This document shows positions 52,212-61,236 of a stretch of 64,000 nt of DNA, piece after piece (position 1 is the first letter of the stretch; every line of letters starts with the position of its first letter). Under the pieces are notes generated by a model. The model had not been told where the DNA came from. It ran no database searches and saw nothing but the letters and a program-made list of their open reading frames with translations. The DNA comes from Holtiella sp036655075 (GTDB lineage: Bacteria; Bacillota; Clostridia; Lachnospirales; Cellulosilyticaceae), in assembly GCF_036655075.1 (NCBI RefSeq), contig NZ_JAVVQU010000009.1, positions 1 through 64,000 of the forward strand, given 5' to 3'. Position numbers and translations under genes: made by a program.

Positions 52212-53264
52212 ATGAGCTATTTGGGTTATTCAGTGTATATATCTACTTTTCCACAACAAAAAGCTTTTTTAGCAACACTCAAAAATAAGGAGACTTATAT
52301 TTTCACTTCATTGCATATAGCAGAGGAAATGAATGAGGCGTATGTGCAACAGGCGACAGACATGTTAGTGTGGTTGAATGAACAGGGATTCAAAGTAATA
52401 GGAGATGTTTCAAAAAGAACTTTAGAATTATTCAAGGAAGCAGATATAGTCAAGTTAGCGAGGCGACTTGAACTTTATATGATTCGAATAGATTACGGAT
52501 TTAATGATGAAGAGATGATGGCGTTAGCTAAGTCATTTCCAATTGTATTTAATGCATCTACAGTAGATAGTGCTTTAGCACAAAAATTAAAACAAGTTTC
52601 AAAAGATATTTTTGCTATTCATAACTACTACCCTAGAGAATACACAGGCCTATCTTCTAAACAATTTACAGCCATTAATCAGAGGTTACAACAAGAGTTC
52701 ATCCAAGTCTTTGGATTCATCCCTAATCATAAGAAAAGTAGAGGGCCTATTTATCAAGGACTTCCAACTGTAGAAAGTGAACGCTATTTGCCTACTGCAG
52801 TGAGTTACTTTGAGATGAGCCTTGGGATGGCTATGGACAACATTTTACTATCAGACTTAGCCTTAGAGCCTTTAGACCAACAAATGATAGAAGTGTATGA
52901 AACTACCCATATAGTGAGCTTGCCGTGTATGCTCGAGAAGTCATTTGAATCCTTATATGAGCAAGTCTTTACCATTAGAATAGATTCACCGGAATGTGCC
53001 TATCGTTTGCAAGAGTCTAGAGAATTTGCAACACAAGGGACACTCATAGAACCTATAAATTGCTTAGAACGTATAGTTGGAAGTATTACTTGCGACAATA
53101 GGCACTATGGAAGATATTCTGGAGAAATTCAAGTTATAAGAGAGGCGCTACCTAGGGATTATAGAGTGAATGTAATAGGTAAGGTTGTACAAGAGTATGT
53201 GAAGCTAACGGAAATTATTAAAAATGGCCAAAAGATTAAACTGATAAAATATGAAATCAGTTAA
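52212..53264 (+). CDS. mupG: MupG-like 6-phospho-N-acetylmuramidase (DUF871)
   Basis: A 350-residue cytoplasmic protein of the DUF871 family: a TIM barrel (LGYSVYISTFPQ, FKVIGDVSKRTLELF, RIDYGFNDEEMMALAKSFP, AIHNYYPREYTGLS) followed by a small C-terminal beta domain. The Staphylococcus member MupG hydrolyses MurNAc-6-phosphate-GlcNAc after PTS import. The neighbours murR, murQ and murP support the same role here. NYYPRE-TGLS is the best-conserved stretch. The start follows GGGGAGAAA. Confidence 0.85.
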   Translation: MSYLGYSVYISTFPQQKAFLATLKNKETYIFTSLHIAEEMNEAYVQQATDMLVWLNEQGFKVIGDVSKRTLELFKEADIVKLARRLELYMIRIDYGFNDEEMMALAKSFPIVFNASTVDSALAQKLKQVSKDIFAIHNYYPREYTGLSSKQFTAINQRLQQEFIQVFGFIPNHKKSRGPIYQGLPTVESERYLPTAVSYFEMSLGMAMDNILLSDLALEPLDQQMIEVYETTHIVSLPCMLEKSFESLYEQVFTIRIDSPECAYRLQESREFATQGTLIEPINCLERIVGSITCDNRHYGRYSGEIQVIREALPRDYRVNVIGKVVQEYVKLTEIIKNGQKIKLIKYEIS

Positions 53265-53342
53265 TTAAGATATCAAAATTGATACTAAAATAGGAAAAAT
53301 TATCCATATTATGCAACAATGTACCTTGATGTAGGTAAAATA

Positions 53343-53371
53343 TTGAAACAAATATACAAGGTGTGTATGAT
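53343..53371 (+). promoter_or_regulatory. Promoter of the secreted hydrolase gene
   Basis: TTGAAA, a 17-bp spacer and TATGAT, 32 bp before the start codon. The cluster may thus have a second start point after mupG. Confidence 0.65.
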
Positions 53372-53403
53372 GAAGCTATAAAGGTTGAAAGAGGGGAAGT
53401 TAT

Positions 53404-55383
53404 ATGAGGAAAAGTATACTTACTAAAGGGGTAGCATGCACACTTGTTTTTACAGCTATGCTAGGAGCTACACCTCTTTATGCAGCTTCACAATCTATAA
53501 AGGTAGATACAGTAGATATTAACCCCACTAATGGACAGATTGCCAATGTAGTCATACCAGAAAGAGGAAGTTCTTCTGCAACTATTATTAACAATCGAGA
53601 AACTTTTAAAGCCTATGCAGGACAAGGTGAAATTTATTTAACCCTTAATCAAGTAGAAAGTATGAAAGTTTTTGTTAATGGTGTTCAAATTGATTTATCT
53701 AAGCATTTAGATAAGGATGTAACTAAAACAATCAAAGTAGATATATCCCACCTTGTGAAGAATGGAGATAATACTTTGCAAATTTCTGAGGTTCAGCCAG
53801 TAAGTGCAACCATAGAAATAGATGTACCCTATCCAACACTTAGAGAGGGAACACCAGAAAGTGTTGGTGTAGATGGAAAAGTATTTGATACGATTGATGC
53901 TATTTTAGAAGCAGAGATAAAGGCAGGAGGTATTCCAGGAGGGCAACTTCTTGTTGCTAAAGATGGTGTCATTATAAAGGATACAGCTTATGGAACTGTC
54001 AAGGCTTATGATCAAAATGGAAAAGTTAAAGATAAAGTAGCTGTTACGACAGATACTTTATATGATTTAGCCTCAAATACAAAGATGTATGCAGCTAATT
54101 ATGCAATTCAAAGGTTAGTATACGAAGGGAAATTAAATATCGGTGATAAAATAGCTACGGTTATTCCAGGATTCGATGCGTTTGATAAAGATAAAACTCA
54201 GTTGACCATTAAGCACTTATTAACGCATACGGGTGGCTTTATTCCAGATCCTCAATATCATAATGAAAATTACCTACATCCCATTCAAGTACAAGGTGAG
54301 ACAATTAATCTTTTAGATAAAAATGAAGATAAAATCAATGATGTGTATACCCAAGATGCTAATCAAATCTTAGAGATGATTAAAAAAACACCTTTGGAAT
54401 ATACACCAGGTACAAAGAATGTATATTCAGACGTAGATTACATGTTGCTTGGACTTATTGTAGAGGAAGTATCAGGGCAAAGTATAGATACCTATTGCCA
54501 AGAGCAGCTTTATAAACCATTAGGTTTAATACACACTGTATTTAATCCTTTACAAAATGGATTTGAAAAAGAACAGACAGCAGCTACAGAGTTGTTCGGA
54601 AACACAAGAGAAGGGCATATTCAATTTAGTAATATTAGGACAGAAGTAGTACAAGGAGAAGTCCATGATGAAAAGGCATTTTATGCAATGGGTGGAATCT
54701 CTGGACACGCAGGATTATTTAGTAATGCAAGAGATTTAGCAGTCATTATGCAGGTTATGATTAATGGAGGCGGATATGGTCAGGTAATGTTGTTTGATCA
54801 AAAAACCATTGATACTTTTACAACACCATCAGCTACAAATGACACCTATGGTTTAGGATGGAGAAGACAAGGTAATGGTGGCTACGCTTGGTCATTTGGA
54901 GAACAAGCACCTGATGCTACAATTGGTCATACCGGTTGGACAGGAACAGCAACAAGTATTGATATGAAGAATGACTTATTAATTGTATGGCTTTCTAATA
55001 CTAAAAATACACCGATAGCAGATACCAATAAAAGTCTAAATCGCATGGAGGGGGATGCCTTCCAATTTGACGCAGCAGGTACGCTAAGTACTTTAGTGTA
55101 TGAAGGTATAGTAGGAACAACAGAGGAAGCATTAGCAGAATCTCTTTTGCAAATGTCCTTAGACCGAAGTAGTATGTTAGGTGAGGCAATAGAGGCTAAT
55201 AGTAACTGTACAGAAGCTGATTATAAGGCAACAGCTGCATTGGTAGATGTATTGGTGACTCAGGCTGAAGCTAGTGGAAAAGATCAAAAGGAACGTAAAG
55301 AAAGGGCAGAAAAAGCCTATGATGCCTTGCCAGAGCATGAGTTAAAAATACAGCTTAGGAAGAGATTAGATAAGCTGAAATAA
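53404..55383 (+). CDS. Secreted serine hydrolase of the beta-lactamase/PBP4* family, probable muropeptide amidase
   Basis: A 659-residue exported protein. Residues 1-28 are a signal peptide ending AASQ. Residues about 30-160 form a beta domain, 170-550 the serine hydrolase, and 565-659 a helical tail. The catalytic set is S224-N-T-K227, Y341-S-D and H509-T-G511. In Bacillus the matching gene in the MurNAc cluster (ybbE/amiE) encodes an N-acetylmuramyl-L-alanine amidase that strips peptide from MurNAc outside the cell. The location between mupG and murQ supports that role; a carboxypeptidase or esterase is possible. Confidence 0.8.
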   Translation: MRKSILTKGVACTLVFTAMLGATPLYAASQSIKVDTVDINPTNGQIANVVIPERGSSSATIINNRETFKAYAGQGEIYLTLNQVESMKVFVNGVQIDLSKHLDKDVTKTIKVDISHLVKNGDNTLQISEVQPVSATIEIDVPYPTLREGTPESVGVDGKVFDTIDAILEAEIKAGGIPGGQLLVAKDGVIIKDTAYGTVKAYDQNGKVKDKVAVTTDTLYDLASNTKMYAANYAIQRLVYEGKLNIGDKIATVIPGFDAFDKDKTQLTIKHLLTHTGGFIPDPQYHNENYLHPIQVQGETINLLDKNEDKINDVYTQDANQILEMIKKTPLEYTPGTKNVYSDVDYMLLGLIVEEVSGQSIDTYCQEQLYKPLGLIHTVFNPLQNGFEKEQTAATELFGNTREGHIQFSNIRTEVVQGEVHDEKAFYAMGGISGHAGLFSNARDLAVIMQVMINGGGYGQVMLFDQKTIDTFTTPSATNDTYGLGWRRQGNGGYAWSFGEQAPDATIGHTGWTGTATSIDMKNDLLIVWLSNTKNTPIADTNKSLNRMEGDAFQFDAAGTLSTLVYEGIVGTTEEALAESLLQMSLDRSSMLGEAIEANSNCTEADYKATAALVDVLVTQAEASGKDQKERKERAEKAYDALPEHELKIQLRKRLDKLK

Positions 55384-55431
55384 GGTACGAAAGCTTTAAA
55401 AGAGATTCAGAGAGAAAGTGAGGCATACAAG

Positions 55432-56331
55432 ATGATACAACTAGCAGGTATGACAACGGAAACACGCAATCTTAAGACACTAGAATTAGATGCGATGTCA
55501 ACACGAGAAATTTTAGAGGTAATGAACGAAGAAGATGCAGCTGTACCTGTGGCTATAGCCCAGGAATTAGAGCACATTGAAAAGGCTGTAGCGCTTATTT
55601 CCAATTCGTTAGAAAGTGGTGGAAGGCTCATCTATGTAGGGGCAGGAACAAGTGGGCGTATTGGTCTATTAGATGCAGTAGAATGCCCACCTACTTTTGG
55701 GACTCATCCAGATCAAGTAGTTGGTTTGATAGCTGGAGGACATCAAGCTTTTATAAAAGCAGTGGAAGGTGCTGAAGATAGTAGGACGTTAGGAATTGCA
55801 GACTTACAAGCCATTCACTTAAGTACAAATGACACTGTTGTAGGGATTGCGGCAAGTGGGCGCACACCGTATGTCATAGGTGCACTTGAATATGCCAATG
55901 AAGTAGGGGCTCATACGGTAGCTATAGCCTGTAATAAAGGGTCAGCAGTAGGAAAAGTAGCACAAGTAGCTATAGAAGTAGTGCCAGGTCCAGAGGTTTT
56001 GACAGGTTCTACAAGACTCAAATCAGGAACAGCACAAAAGTTAGTAGCGAATATGCTCTCAACAGTATCTATGGTGCGAATTGGTAAGGTGTACAAAAAT
56101 CTAATGGTGGATGTACAACAGACCAATGAGAAACTACGTGTACGTGCAGAAAATATAGTGACGGAAGCAACATCTTGTGAGAGGGAAGCGGCAAGAGTGT
56201 ATTTAGAGGCAGCAGGAGGAAGTGTAAAGCTTGCAATTACAATGATTCTATTAAATTGTGATAAGGAGCAGGCCACTAAGCAGTTAGAACAGGCTAAAGG
56301 ACACATTAGAGAGGCTATAAAACATTCATAA
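55432..56331 (+). CDS. murQ: N-acetylmuramic acid 6-phosphate etherase
   Basis: A 299-residue SIS-domain enzyme that removes D-lactate from MurNAc-6-phosphate, giving GlcNAc-6-phosphate. Signature: YVGAGTSGRIGLLDAVECPPTFG (68-90), with the catalytic Glu84. Later LKSGTAQKLVANMLSTVSMVRIGKVY and NLMVDVQQTNEKL are typical. The length is normal. It sits between the extracellular amidase-like gene and the PTS permease of the same pathway. Confidence 0.95.
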   Translation: MIQLAGMTTETRNLKTLELDAMSTREILEVMNEEDAAVPVAIAQELEHIEKAVALISNSLESGGRLIYVGAGTSGRIGLLDAVECPPTFGTHPDQVVGLIAGGHQAFIKAVEGAEDSRTLGIADLQAIHLSTNDTVVGIAASGRTPYVIGALEYANEVGAHTVAIACNKGSAVGKVAQVAIEVVPGPEVLTGSTRLKSGTAQKLVANMLSTVSMVRIGKVYKNLMVDVQQTNEKLRVRAENIVTEATSCEREAARVYLEAAGGSVKLAITMILLNCDKEQATKQLEQAKGHIREAIKHS

Positions 56332-56393
56332 AATCAATACTTGTACGTAAGTATGTAAAGAGGGAAGTCTATTTAATTTGAGGAGAGTGGATT

Positions 56394-57815
56394 ATGACGA
56401 ACAATGAATTAGTAGCACAAATAGTTGAGAAACTAGGGGGAGTCACTAATATTGTAACAGAAGCGAACTGCATGACTAGACTACGTATTGATGTGAAAAG
56501 TATGAAACAAGTAGATGTAGAAGCTATCAAAAGGATTCAAGGTGTTTTAGGTGTTGTAACAGAAGGGCAAAACCTTCAAATCATAGTAGGACCAGGAAAA
56601 GCAAAAAAGTGTGAAGAAATTTTGCGTGTAGAGTTTATGGGAGGCAAAGCACCACAAATAGGTGACTGGGAAGCCAATAAACAGGCTATGAAAGGTAAGC
56701 AACAAGGGAATAAATTAAAGAGTGCCCTAAAGACAATTGGTGAGATCTTTATCCCACTGATTCCAGCAGTTATTGCTGCAGGTATTTTTAACGGATTTTC
56801 AGGACTTATTACAAATTTACAAAGTGGGGGTACGCTCCCTGTTAATCAAGTATGGGATACCTTAAGGTTATTCTTATCTTTAATGGGAGGCGGATTCCTC
56901 GGTTATTTCGCAATCTTTACGGGTATTAATGCTGCCCAGAAGTTTGGTGCAACACCTGCTCTTGGAGGTATGATTGGTGCCATGTCCATTATGCCAGCAG
57001 TAGATGAAATTTCTAAAATACTGGGCCTATTTAACGAGGACTCACCACTTAATTCAATTTTGAGAAATGGTAAGGGTGGCGTTATTGGTGTTATTCTAGG
57101 TGTATATATTTTAGCCAAAATTGAAAAAGCTGTACGTAAAAAAGTACCAGATGTACTAGACCTTATTTTAACGCCAATCATTACATTAATCATAACAACA
57201 CTTGTTTTCTTATTTATTATTATGCCAGTATCAGGCATTGCATCAGATTGGCTCATTGCAGGACTTAATGTATTAATTAACTCAACGAACCCTATTATTA
57301 GTTTGATTTCAGGATATGTATTAGCAGCATTATTCTTACCAATGGTACTTTTAGGGCTTCATCATGGATTGATCCCTATTTATGCGATTCAGTTAGAAGC
57401 ACTTGGTGGAGTAACTTTATTCCCTGTTCTAGCTATGGCAGGTGCAGGTCAAGTAGGTGCAGCAATTGCTATTTACTTAAAAGCTAAAAAAGTTAATAAT
57501 GAAAGAATTAAACAAGTTATTGCTGGTGCACTTCCAGCTGGAATATTAGGTATTGGTGAACCGCTTATCTATGGTGTAACCCTTCCAATGGGTAAACCTT
57601 TTATTACAGCAGGTCTGGGGGCAGGATTTGGTGGTGCCTATGTTATGCTAACAAAAGTAATGGCTACAGCTTGGGGACCATCAGGCATTGTAGCGATTCC
57701 ACTTATGCAACCAGCATCTATGCTTAACTTCTTTATAGGTATCCTTATTTCCTATGTGGGTGGATTTATTATTACTCAGCTCTTTATTAAAGAACAAGAC
57801 GTTAGAAATGTATAA
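56394..57815 (+). CDS. murP: PTS EIIBC, N-acetylmuramic acid-specific
   Basis: A 473-residue PTS permease. EIIB is residues 1-85 with the phosphorylated Cys26 (EANCMTRLRI), and EIIC spans about 105-470 with ten or so helices and GIGEPLIYGVTLP. There is no EIIA domain, so it must borrow one from another PTS, as E. coli MurP does. The neighbouring murQ and mupG point to MurNAc or MurNAc-GlcNAc as substrate; sucrose- or GlcNAc-type PTS are the alternatives. A terminator closes the cluster. Confidence 0.9.
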   Translation: MTNNELVAQIVEKLGGVTNIVTEANCMTRLRIDVKSMKQVDVEAIKRIQGVLGVVTEGQNLQIIVGPGKAKKCEEILRVEFMGGKAPQIGDWEANKQAMKGKQQGNKLKSALKTIGEIFIPLIPAVIAAGIFNGFSGLITNLQSGGTLPVNQVWDTLRLFLSLMGGGFLGYFAIFTGINAAQKFGATPALGGMIGAMSIMPAVDEISKILGLFNEDSPLNSILRNGKGGVIGVILGVYILAKIEKAVRKKVPDVLDLILTPIITLIITTLVFLFIIMPVSGIASDWLIAGLNVLINSTNPIISLISGYVLAALFLPMVLLGLHHGLIPIYAIQLEALGGVTLFPVLAMAGAGQVGAAIAIYLKAKKVNNERIKQVIAGALPAGILGIGEPLIYGVTLPMGKPFITAGLGAGFGGAYVMLTKVMATAWGPSGIVAIPLMQPASMLNFFIGILISYVGGFIITQLFIKEQDVRNV

Positions 57816-57816
57816 C

Positions 57817-57846
57817 AAAGGGGACTGTAGATACAGTCCCTTTTTA
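57817..57846 (+). terminator. Terminator after murP
   Basis: AAAGGGGACTGT and ACAGTCCCTTTTT with a 4-nt loop. Confidence 0.92.
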
Positions 57847-57933
57847 GGGTATTACATATTGCTAGATTATGTAATACTCTATATGAACCTAAAATAAGTA
57901 TAAAAATAAATATAATAAATTATAAAATTTATT

Positions 57934-57962
57934 TTGACATTTTTTAAAAGTCAGCGTATACT
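57934..57962 (+). promoter_or_regulatory. Promoter of the T-box leader
   Basis: A consensus TTGACA, a 17-bp spacer and TATACT. The transcript would start near 57969, just ahead of stem I. Confidence 0.85.
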
Positions 57963-57986
57963 ATTGTATAAATAAGAATGAAACCT

Positions 57987-58243
57987 GTGATAAGGAGATA
58001 AAACCTTTAGCGCACTTACAGAGAGTTAGGGAGGCTGGGAACCTAGCAGAAAGCGGAACGGACAAATGGACCTTTGAGGGCGTAGTGAAAAGCGTAAGCT
58101 TAGTAGCATACGACGCTGTGACTAGCGTTACGAAGTCAAGAATGTGATGGCATTCTATTGAGCTGGGCTTATTTCGTGTAAGCCAAACAAGGTGGTACCG
58201 CAGATACAACATCTGTCCTTGCATAAGGATAGGTGTTTTTTTA
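57987..58243 (+). promoter_or_regulatory. T-box leader, tryptophan specificity
   Basis: Stem I has AGAGAG and GGCTGGGAACCTAGC elements. The specifier loop reads AAA-TGG-ACCTTTGAG, with the codon UGG at 58067-58069, so it senses uncharged tRNA-Trp. The T-box proper AAGGTGGTACCGC is at 58189-58201, and a terminator follows at 58209. Low tryptophan charging would allow read-through into the downstream ABC transporter genes. Specifier position is judged by the usual spacing to TTTGAG. Confidence 0.93.
58209..58243 (+). terminator. T-box-controlled terminator
   Basis: ACATCTGTCCTT, GCAT and AAGGATAGGTGT form a 12-bp stem followed by TTTTTT. Its 5' arm overlaps the antiterminator partner region, as in other T-box leaders. 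Confidence 0.9.
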
Positions 58244-58254
58244 TTTGCCCAAAA

Positions 58255-58360
58255 AAGGAGGCTGATTCGTATGTTGTGAACGTTAGATGAGAGTCACTGG
58301 GATAAGGGCAGGGTGTTAACGCGTTAAAAAAGTAATGAAAATATAAACGCCCTCCCTCAT
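58255..58360 (+). other. Possible relic: orphan ribosome binding site and degenerate second T-box
   Basis: AAGGAGG (58255-58261) with ideal spacing precedes ATG TTG TGA (58271-58279), an abortive two-codon frame. Then AGGGTGTTAACGCG (58310-58323) matches the T-box consensus AGGGTGGTACCGCG at 12 of 14 positions. AACGCCCTCCC (58346-58356) lies where the terminator 5' arm would be. The tRNA-pairing bases TGGT read TGTT, and no terminator 3' arm follows, so it should not work. I read it as the remnant of an older arrangement. The rest of the gap to 58508 shows nothing else. Confidence 0.4.
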
Positions 58361-58508
58361 TTCAACGTGACCGTAAAGTAGAAGATTAAGAAAATGCAAT
58401 AACATAGCAAATGTAGTATGCAAAATGTTAGGCATGTGAAGGTCAAAGTTTTCAAGTTAAGTTAAACAATAAAACACAACGTAAAGTTGAAATAGGGAGG
58501 ATTTAAAA

Positions 58509-59462
58509 ATGAAAAAATTATTTGGTTTAGTATTAGGTACAATGATGAGTTTAAGTGTATTCACAGGGTGTGGTACACAAGATGATCGGATTACAGTGGG
58601 GCTTGTACAATTAGTAGAACATACCAGCTTAGACATGATACGTGAAAGTCTTGTAGCTGAGTTAGAAGCAAGAGGGTATGACGACTCTAAAGTGAAGATA
58701 GATTATCAAAATGCACAAGGTGACCAATCTAACTTAAATTCTATTTGTAAGAAGTTTGTAGGCGACCAAGTAGATACAATAGTAGCCATTGCAACCCCAT
58801 CCGCTCAAGCAGCTGTAGCAGCTACAACGGATATTCCAATTATTTTCTCAGCTGTAACAGACCCTGTAGCAGCAAATTTAGTAAGCGACTTAAATAAGCC
58901 AAGTGGCAACATTACAGGAACTTCAGATGCTATACCTGTCGATCAAGTTTTTGAACTATGCAATGAACTTACACCAGAAGTTAAAAAAATTGGTTTTTTA
59001 TATACAGCAAGTGAAGTCAACTCTCAATCTGTTATAGAACAAGCAAAGAAATTTGCACCTGAATATGGCTTTACATTTGAAGAGATGACGATTACAAATA
59101 CTTCAGAACTACAACAAGCAGCTTATAGCTTAGCTGGAAAGGTAGATGCTATTTACACACCGATTGATAATAATATTGCATCAGCTATGACACTCCTTTC
59201 AGAAGTAGGAAAAGAAAGTAAGATTCCAGTATATGTGGGCGCAGACTCTATGGTTATGGATGGAGCCTATGCAACAGTAGGAATCAACTATGAAGAACTA
59301 GGGAAGCAAACAGCAGATATGGTGATTCAAGTATTAGAAGGCACACCAATTAGTGAGATGCCAGTTGAAACACTAAACAACTTCGAAAAAGTTATTAATA
59401 AGACGACAGCCAATAAGATTGGTGCACCAGACCACGTTGAAGGCGCAATCATTGTAGAATAA
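58509..59462 (+). CDS. trpX: ABC transporter substrate-binding lipoprotein, probable tryptophan transporter TrpX
   Basis: A 317-residue lipoprotein with signal peptide and lipobox VFTGC (Cys21). The mature part is an ABC_sub_bind (pfam04392-type) protein: ITVGLVQLVEHTSLD, DYQNAQGDQSNLNSICKKF, TIVAIATPSAQAAVAAT, PIIFSAVTDPVAANLV. The Trp-specific T-box upstream makes tryptophan or a precursor the likely ligand. TrpXYZ was named in streptococci from exactly this kind of regulation. Start after AGGGAGG. Confidence 0.87.
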   Translation: MKKLFGLVLGTMMSLSVFTGCGTQDDRITVGLVQLVEHTSLDMIRESLVAELEARGYDDSKVKIDYQNAQGDQSNLNSICKKFVGDQVDTIVAIATPSAQAAVAATTDIPIIFSAVTDPVAANLVSDLNKPSGNITGTSDAIPVDQVFELCNELTPEVKKIGFLYTASEVNSQSVIEQAKKFAPEYGFTFEEMTITNTSELQQAAYSLAGKVDAIYTPIDNNIASAMTLLSEVGKESKIPVYVGADSMVMDGAYATVGINYEELGKQTADMVIQVLEGTPISEMPVETLNNFEKVINKTTANKIGAPDHVEGAIIVE

Positions 59463-59504
59463 AGAAAATATAAGATAGATGAAACATCTAGAGAGGGGAT
59501 TAAG

Positions 59505-60461
59505 ATGAGCCTATATACGCTTACATCATGTTTAGAACTAGGACTTTTGTATGGACTTTTAGCATTAGGAATTTATATTTCTTATCGTATATTAAATATT
59601 GCGGATTTGACAGTAGACGGTAGCTTTACATTAGGAGCCGCAGTGTCTGTAATGGGAGCGACTTTGGGGCATCCATACTTGGGTATTTTACTGGGGGTAG
59701 GAGCTGGTGCCTTAGCAGGTGTTGTAACGGCTTTATTACAAACAAAGTTACGTGTGCAACCTATTCTTGCAGGGATACTCACAATGACAGGGCTTTATAC
59801 AATCAATATAAGTGTCATGGGGGGAAAACCTAATTTAGCCCTTGCCAATGTAGAAACTTTATTTTCGCAGACCAACAGTATACTCGGAAAACAATGGAGA
59901 GGGACAGTGGTTGGACTTATTATTAGTGTTGTCATCATTGCAGGGATTGTTATGTTTCTCCATACTCAAGTAGGGCTTTCCATTCGCGCAACAGGTGATA
60001 ACGAGGAGATGGTGAGCGCGTCATCTATTAATGTAGACTTTACAAAAATACTAGGGCTTGCTATGGCCAATGGGTTAGTTGGATTATCAGGTGCATTGGT
60101 TGGTCAAAATCAAGGATTTGCCGACTCTAACATGGGTGTTGGAATGGTAGTAGCAGGGCTTGCCTCTTTGATTATTGGTGAGATTATATTTGGGACGTTG
60201 TTTGAGCTCATCTTTAAGAAACGTACTATTTTGATGCATGTGATTGCAGTACTACTAGGTTCTGTAGCATATCGTACAATTATCGCATTAGCGCTTGAAC
60301 TGAACTTATCAGCTTCTAGTATGAAACTGATTTCAGCGATTATTATTACATTGGCTATATCCTATCCAGTGATTAAAGAGTCCATTACCTTTAATAGACG
60401 CAAGAGAATCCACCAAGCAAATAGAAAGGAGGAGAACCATGTTAACACTCAAACACATTAA
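59505..60461 (+). CDS. trpY: ABC transporter permease, TrpY type
   Basis: A 318-residue permease with eight to ten membrane helices, of the branched-chain-type (BPD_transp_2) family: ADLTVDGSFTLGAAVSVMGA, ILAGILTMTGLYTINISVMGG, LSIRATGDNEEMVSASSIN and MGVGMVVAGLASLIIGE. The cytoplasmic RATGDNEEM loop probably contacts the ATPase. The 3' end overlaps the ATPase gene by 23 bp. Start after AGAGGGG. Confidence 0.87.
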   Translation: MSLYTLTSCLELGLLYGLLALGIYISYRILNIADLTVDGSFTLGAAVSVMGATLGHPYLGILLGVGAGALAGVVTALLQTKLRVQPILAGILTMTGLYTINISVMGGKPNLALANVETLFSQTNSILGKQWRGTVVGLIISVVIIAGIVMFLHTQVGLSIRATGDNEEMVSASSINVDFTKILGLAMANGLVGLSGALVGQNQGFADSNMGVGMVVAGLASLIIGEIIFGTLFELIFKKRTILMHVIAVLLGSVAYRTIIALALELNLSASSMKLISAIIITLAISYPVIKESITFNRRKRIHQANRKEENHVNTQTH

Positions 60462-61236
60462 TAAGACATTTCACCCAGGAACAGTTAATGAGCGCGTGGT
60501 GCTTAAGGCTATCGATCTGCATCTAGAAGCTGGGGACTTTGTTACAGTAATAGGCTCTAATGGGGCAGGGAAATCTACTTTATTTAATATGATATCTGGT
60601 AACTTTTTAGCAGATAGTGGAAGTATTACCCTAGATGGCGTAGACCTAACCTTTATGAAAGAGTATAAAAGAGCAGCCTATATTGGAAGACTTTTTCAAG
60701 ATCCACTTAAAGGGACAGCGCCTACTATGACCATAGAAGAGAACTTAGCACTTGCTTATATGCGTACGGTAGGACGTAAGGCAGGATTTGGAATGAGCAA
60801 GAAAGACCGGGAATTCTTTAGAGAAAAATTAGTACAGTTAGACTTGGGACTTGAAGAGCGTATGAAGACTAAGATGGGTCTACTTTCAGGAGGCCAAAGG
60901 CAAGCTGTAACCTTGATGATGAGTACACTTGTTACACCTAAGCTACTTCTTTTAGATGAACATACAGCTGCCTTAGACCCTGCTACTGGGGATAAAGTAT
61001 TGGCAATCACTAAGGAGATTGTGCAAAAAGATAGCATAACGACCATGATGATTACCCATAATATCCAATCAGCACTAGAGCTTGGAAATCGTACAATTAT
61101 GATGGACAATGGTCGCATTATCCTTGATATTAAAGGAAAAGAGCGAGAAGGTATGACTGTAGAGAAACTATTAGAATGCTTCAAGAAAGAAAGTCATAAG
61201 GCTCTTGATAATGATAGGATGTTACTGGCTAAGTAG
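60439..61236 (+). CDS. trpZ: ABC transporter ATPase, TrpZ type
   Basis: A 265-residue ATPase with Walker A GSNGAGKST, signature LLSGGQRQAVTLMM and Walker B LLLLDEHTAALDP. The DEHTAALD form (His after Glu) is common in this subfamily. It starts inside the end of trpY after AAAGGAGGAG. Its 3' end overlaps the convergent histidine kinase gene by 8 bp, and no terminator is visible between them. Confidence 0.9.
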   Translation: MLTLKHINKTFHPGTVNERVVLKAIDLHLEAGDFVTVIGSNGAGKSTLFNMISGNFLADSGSITLDGVDLTFMKEYKRAAYIGRLFQDPLKGTAPTMTIEENLALAYMRTVGRKAGFGMSKKDREFFREKLVQLDLGLEERMKTKMGLLSGGQRQAVTLMMSTLVTPKLLLLDEHTAALDPATGDKVLAITKEIVQKDSITTMMITHNIQSALELGNRTIMMDNGRIILDIKGKEREGMTVEKLLECFKKESHKALDNDRMLLAK

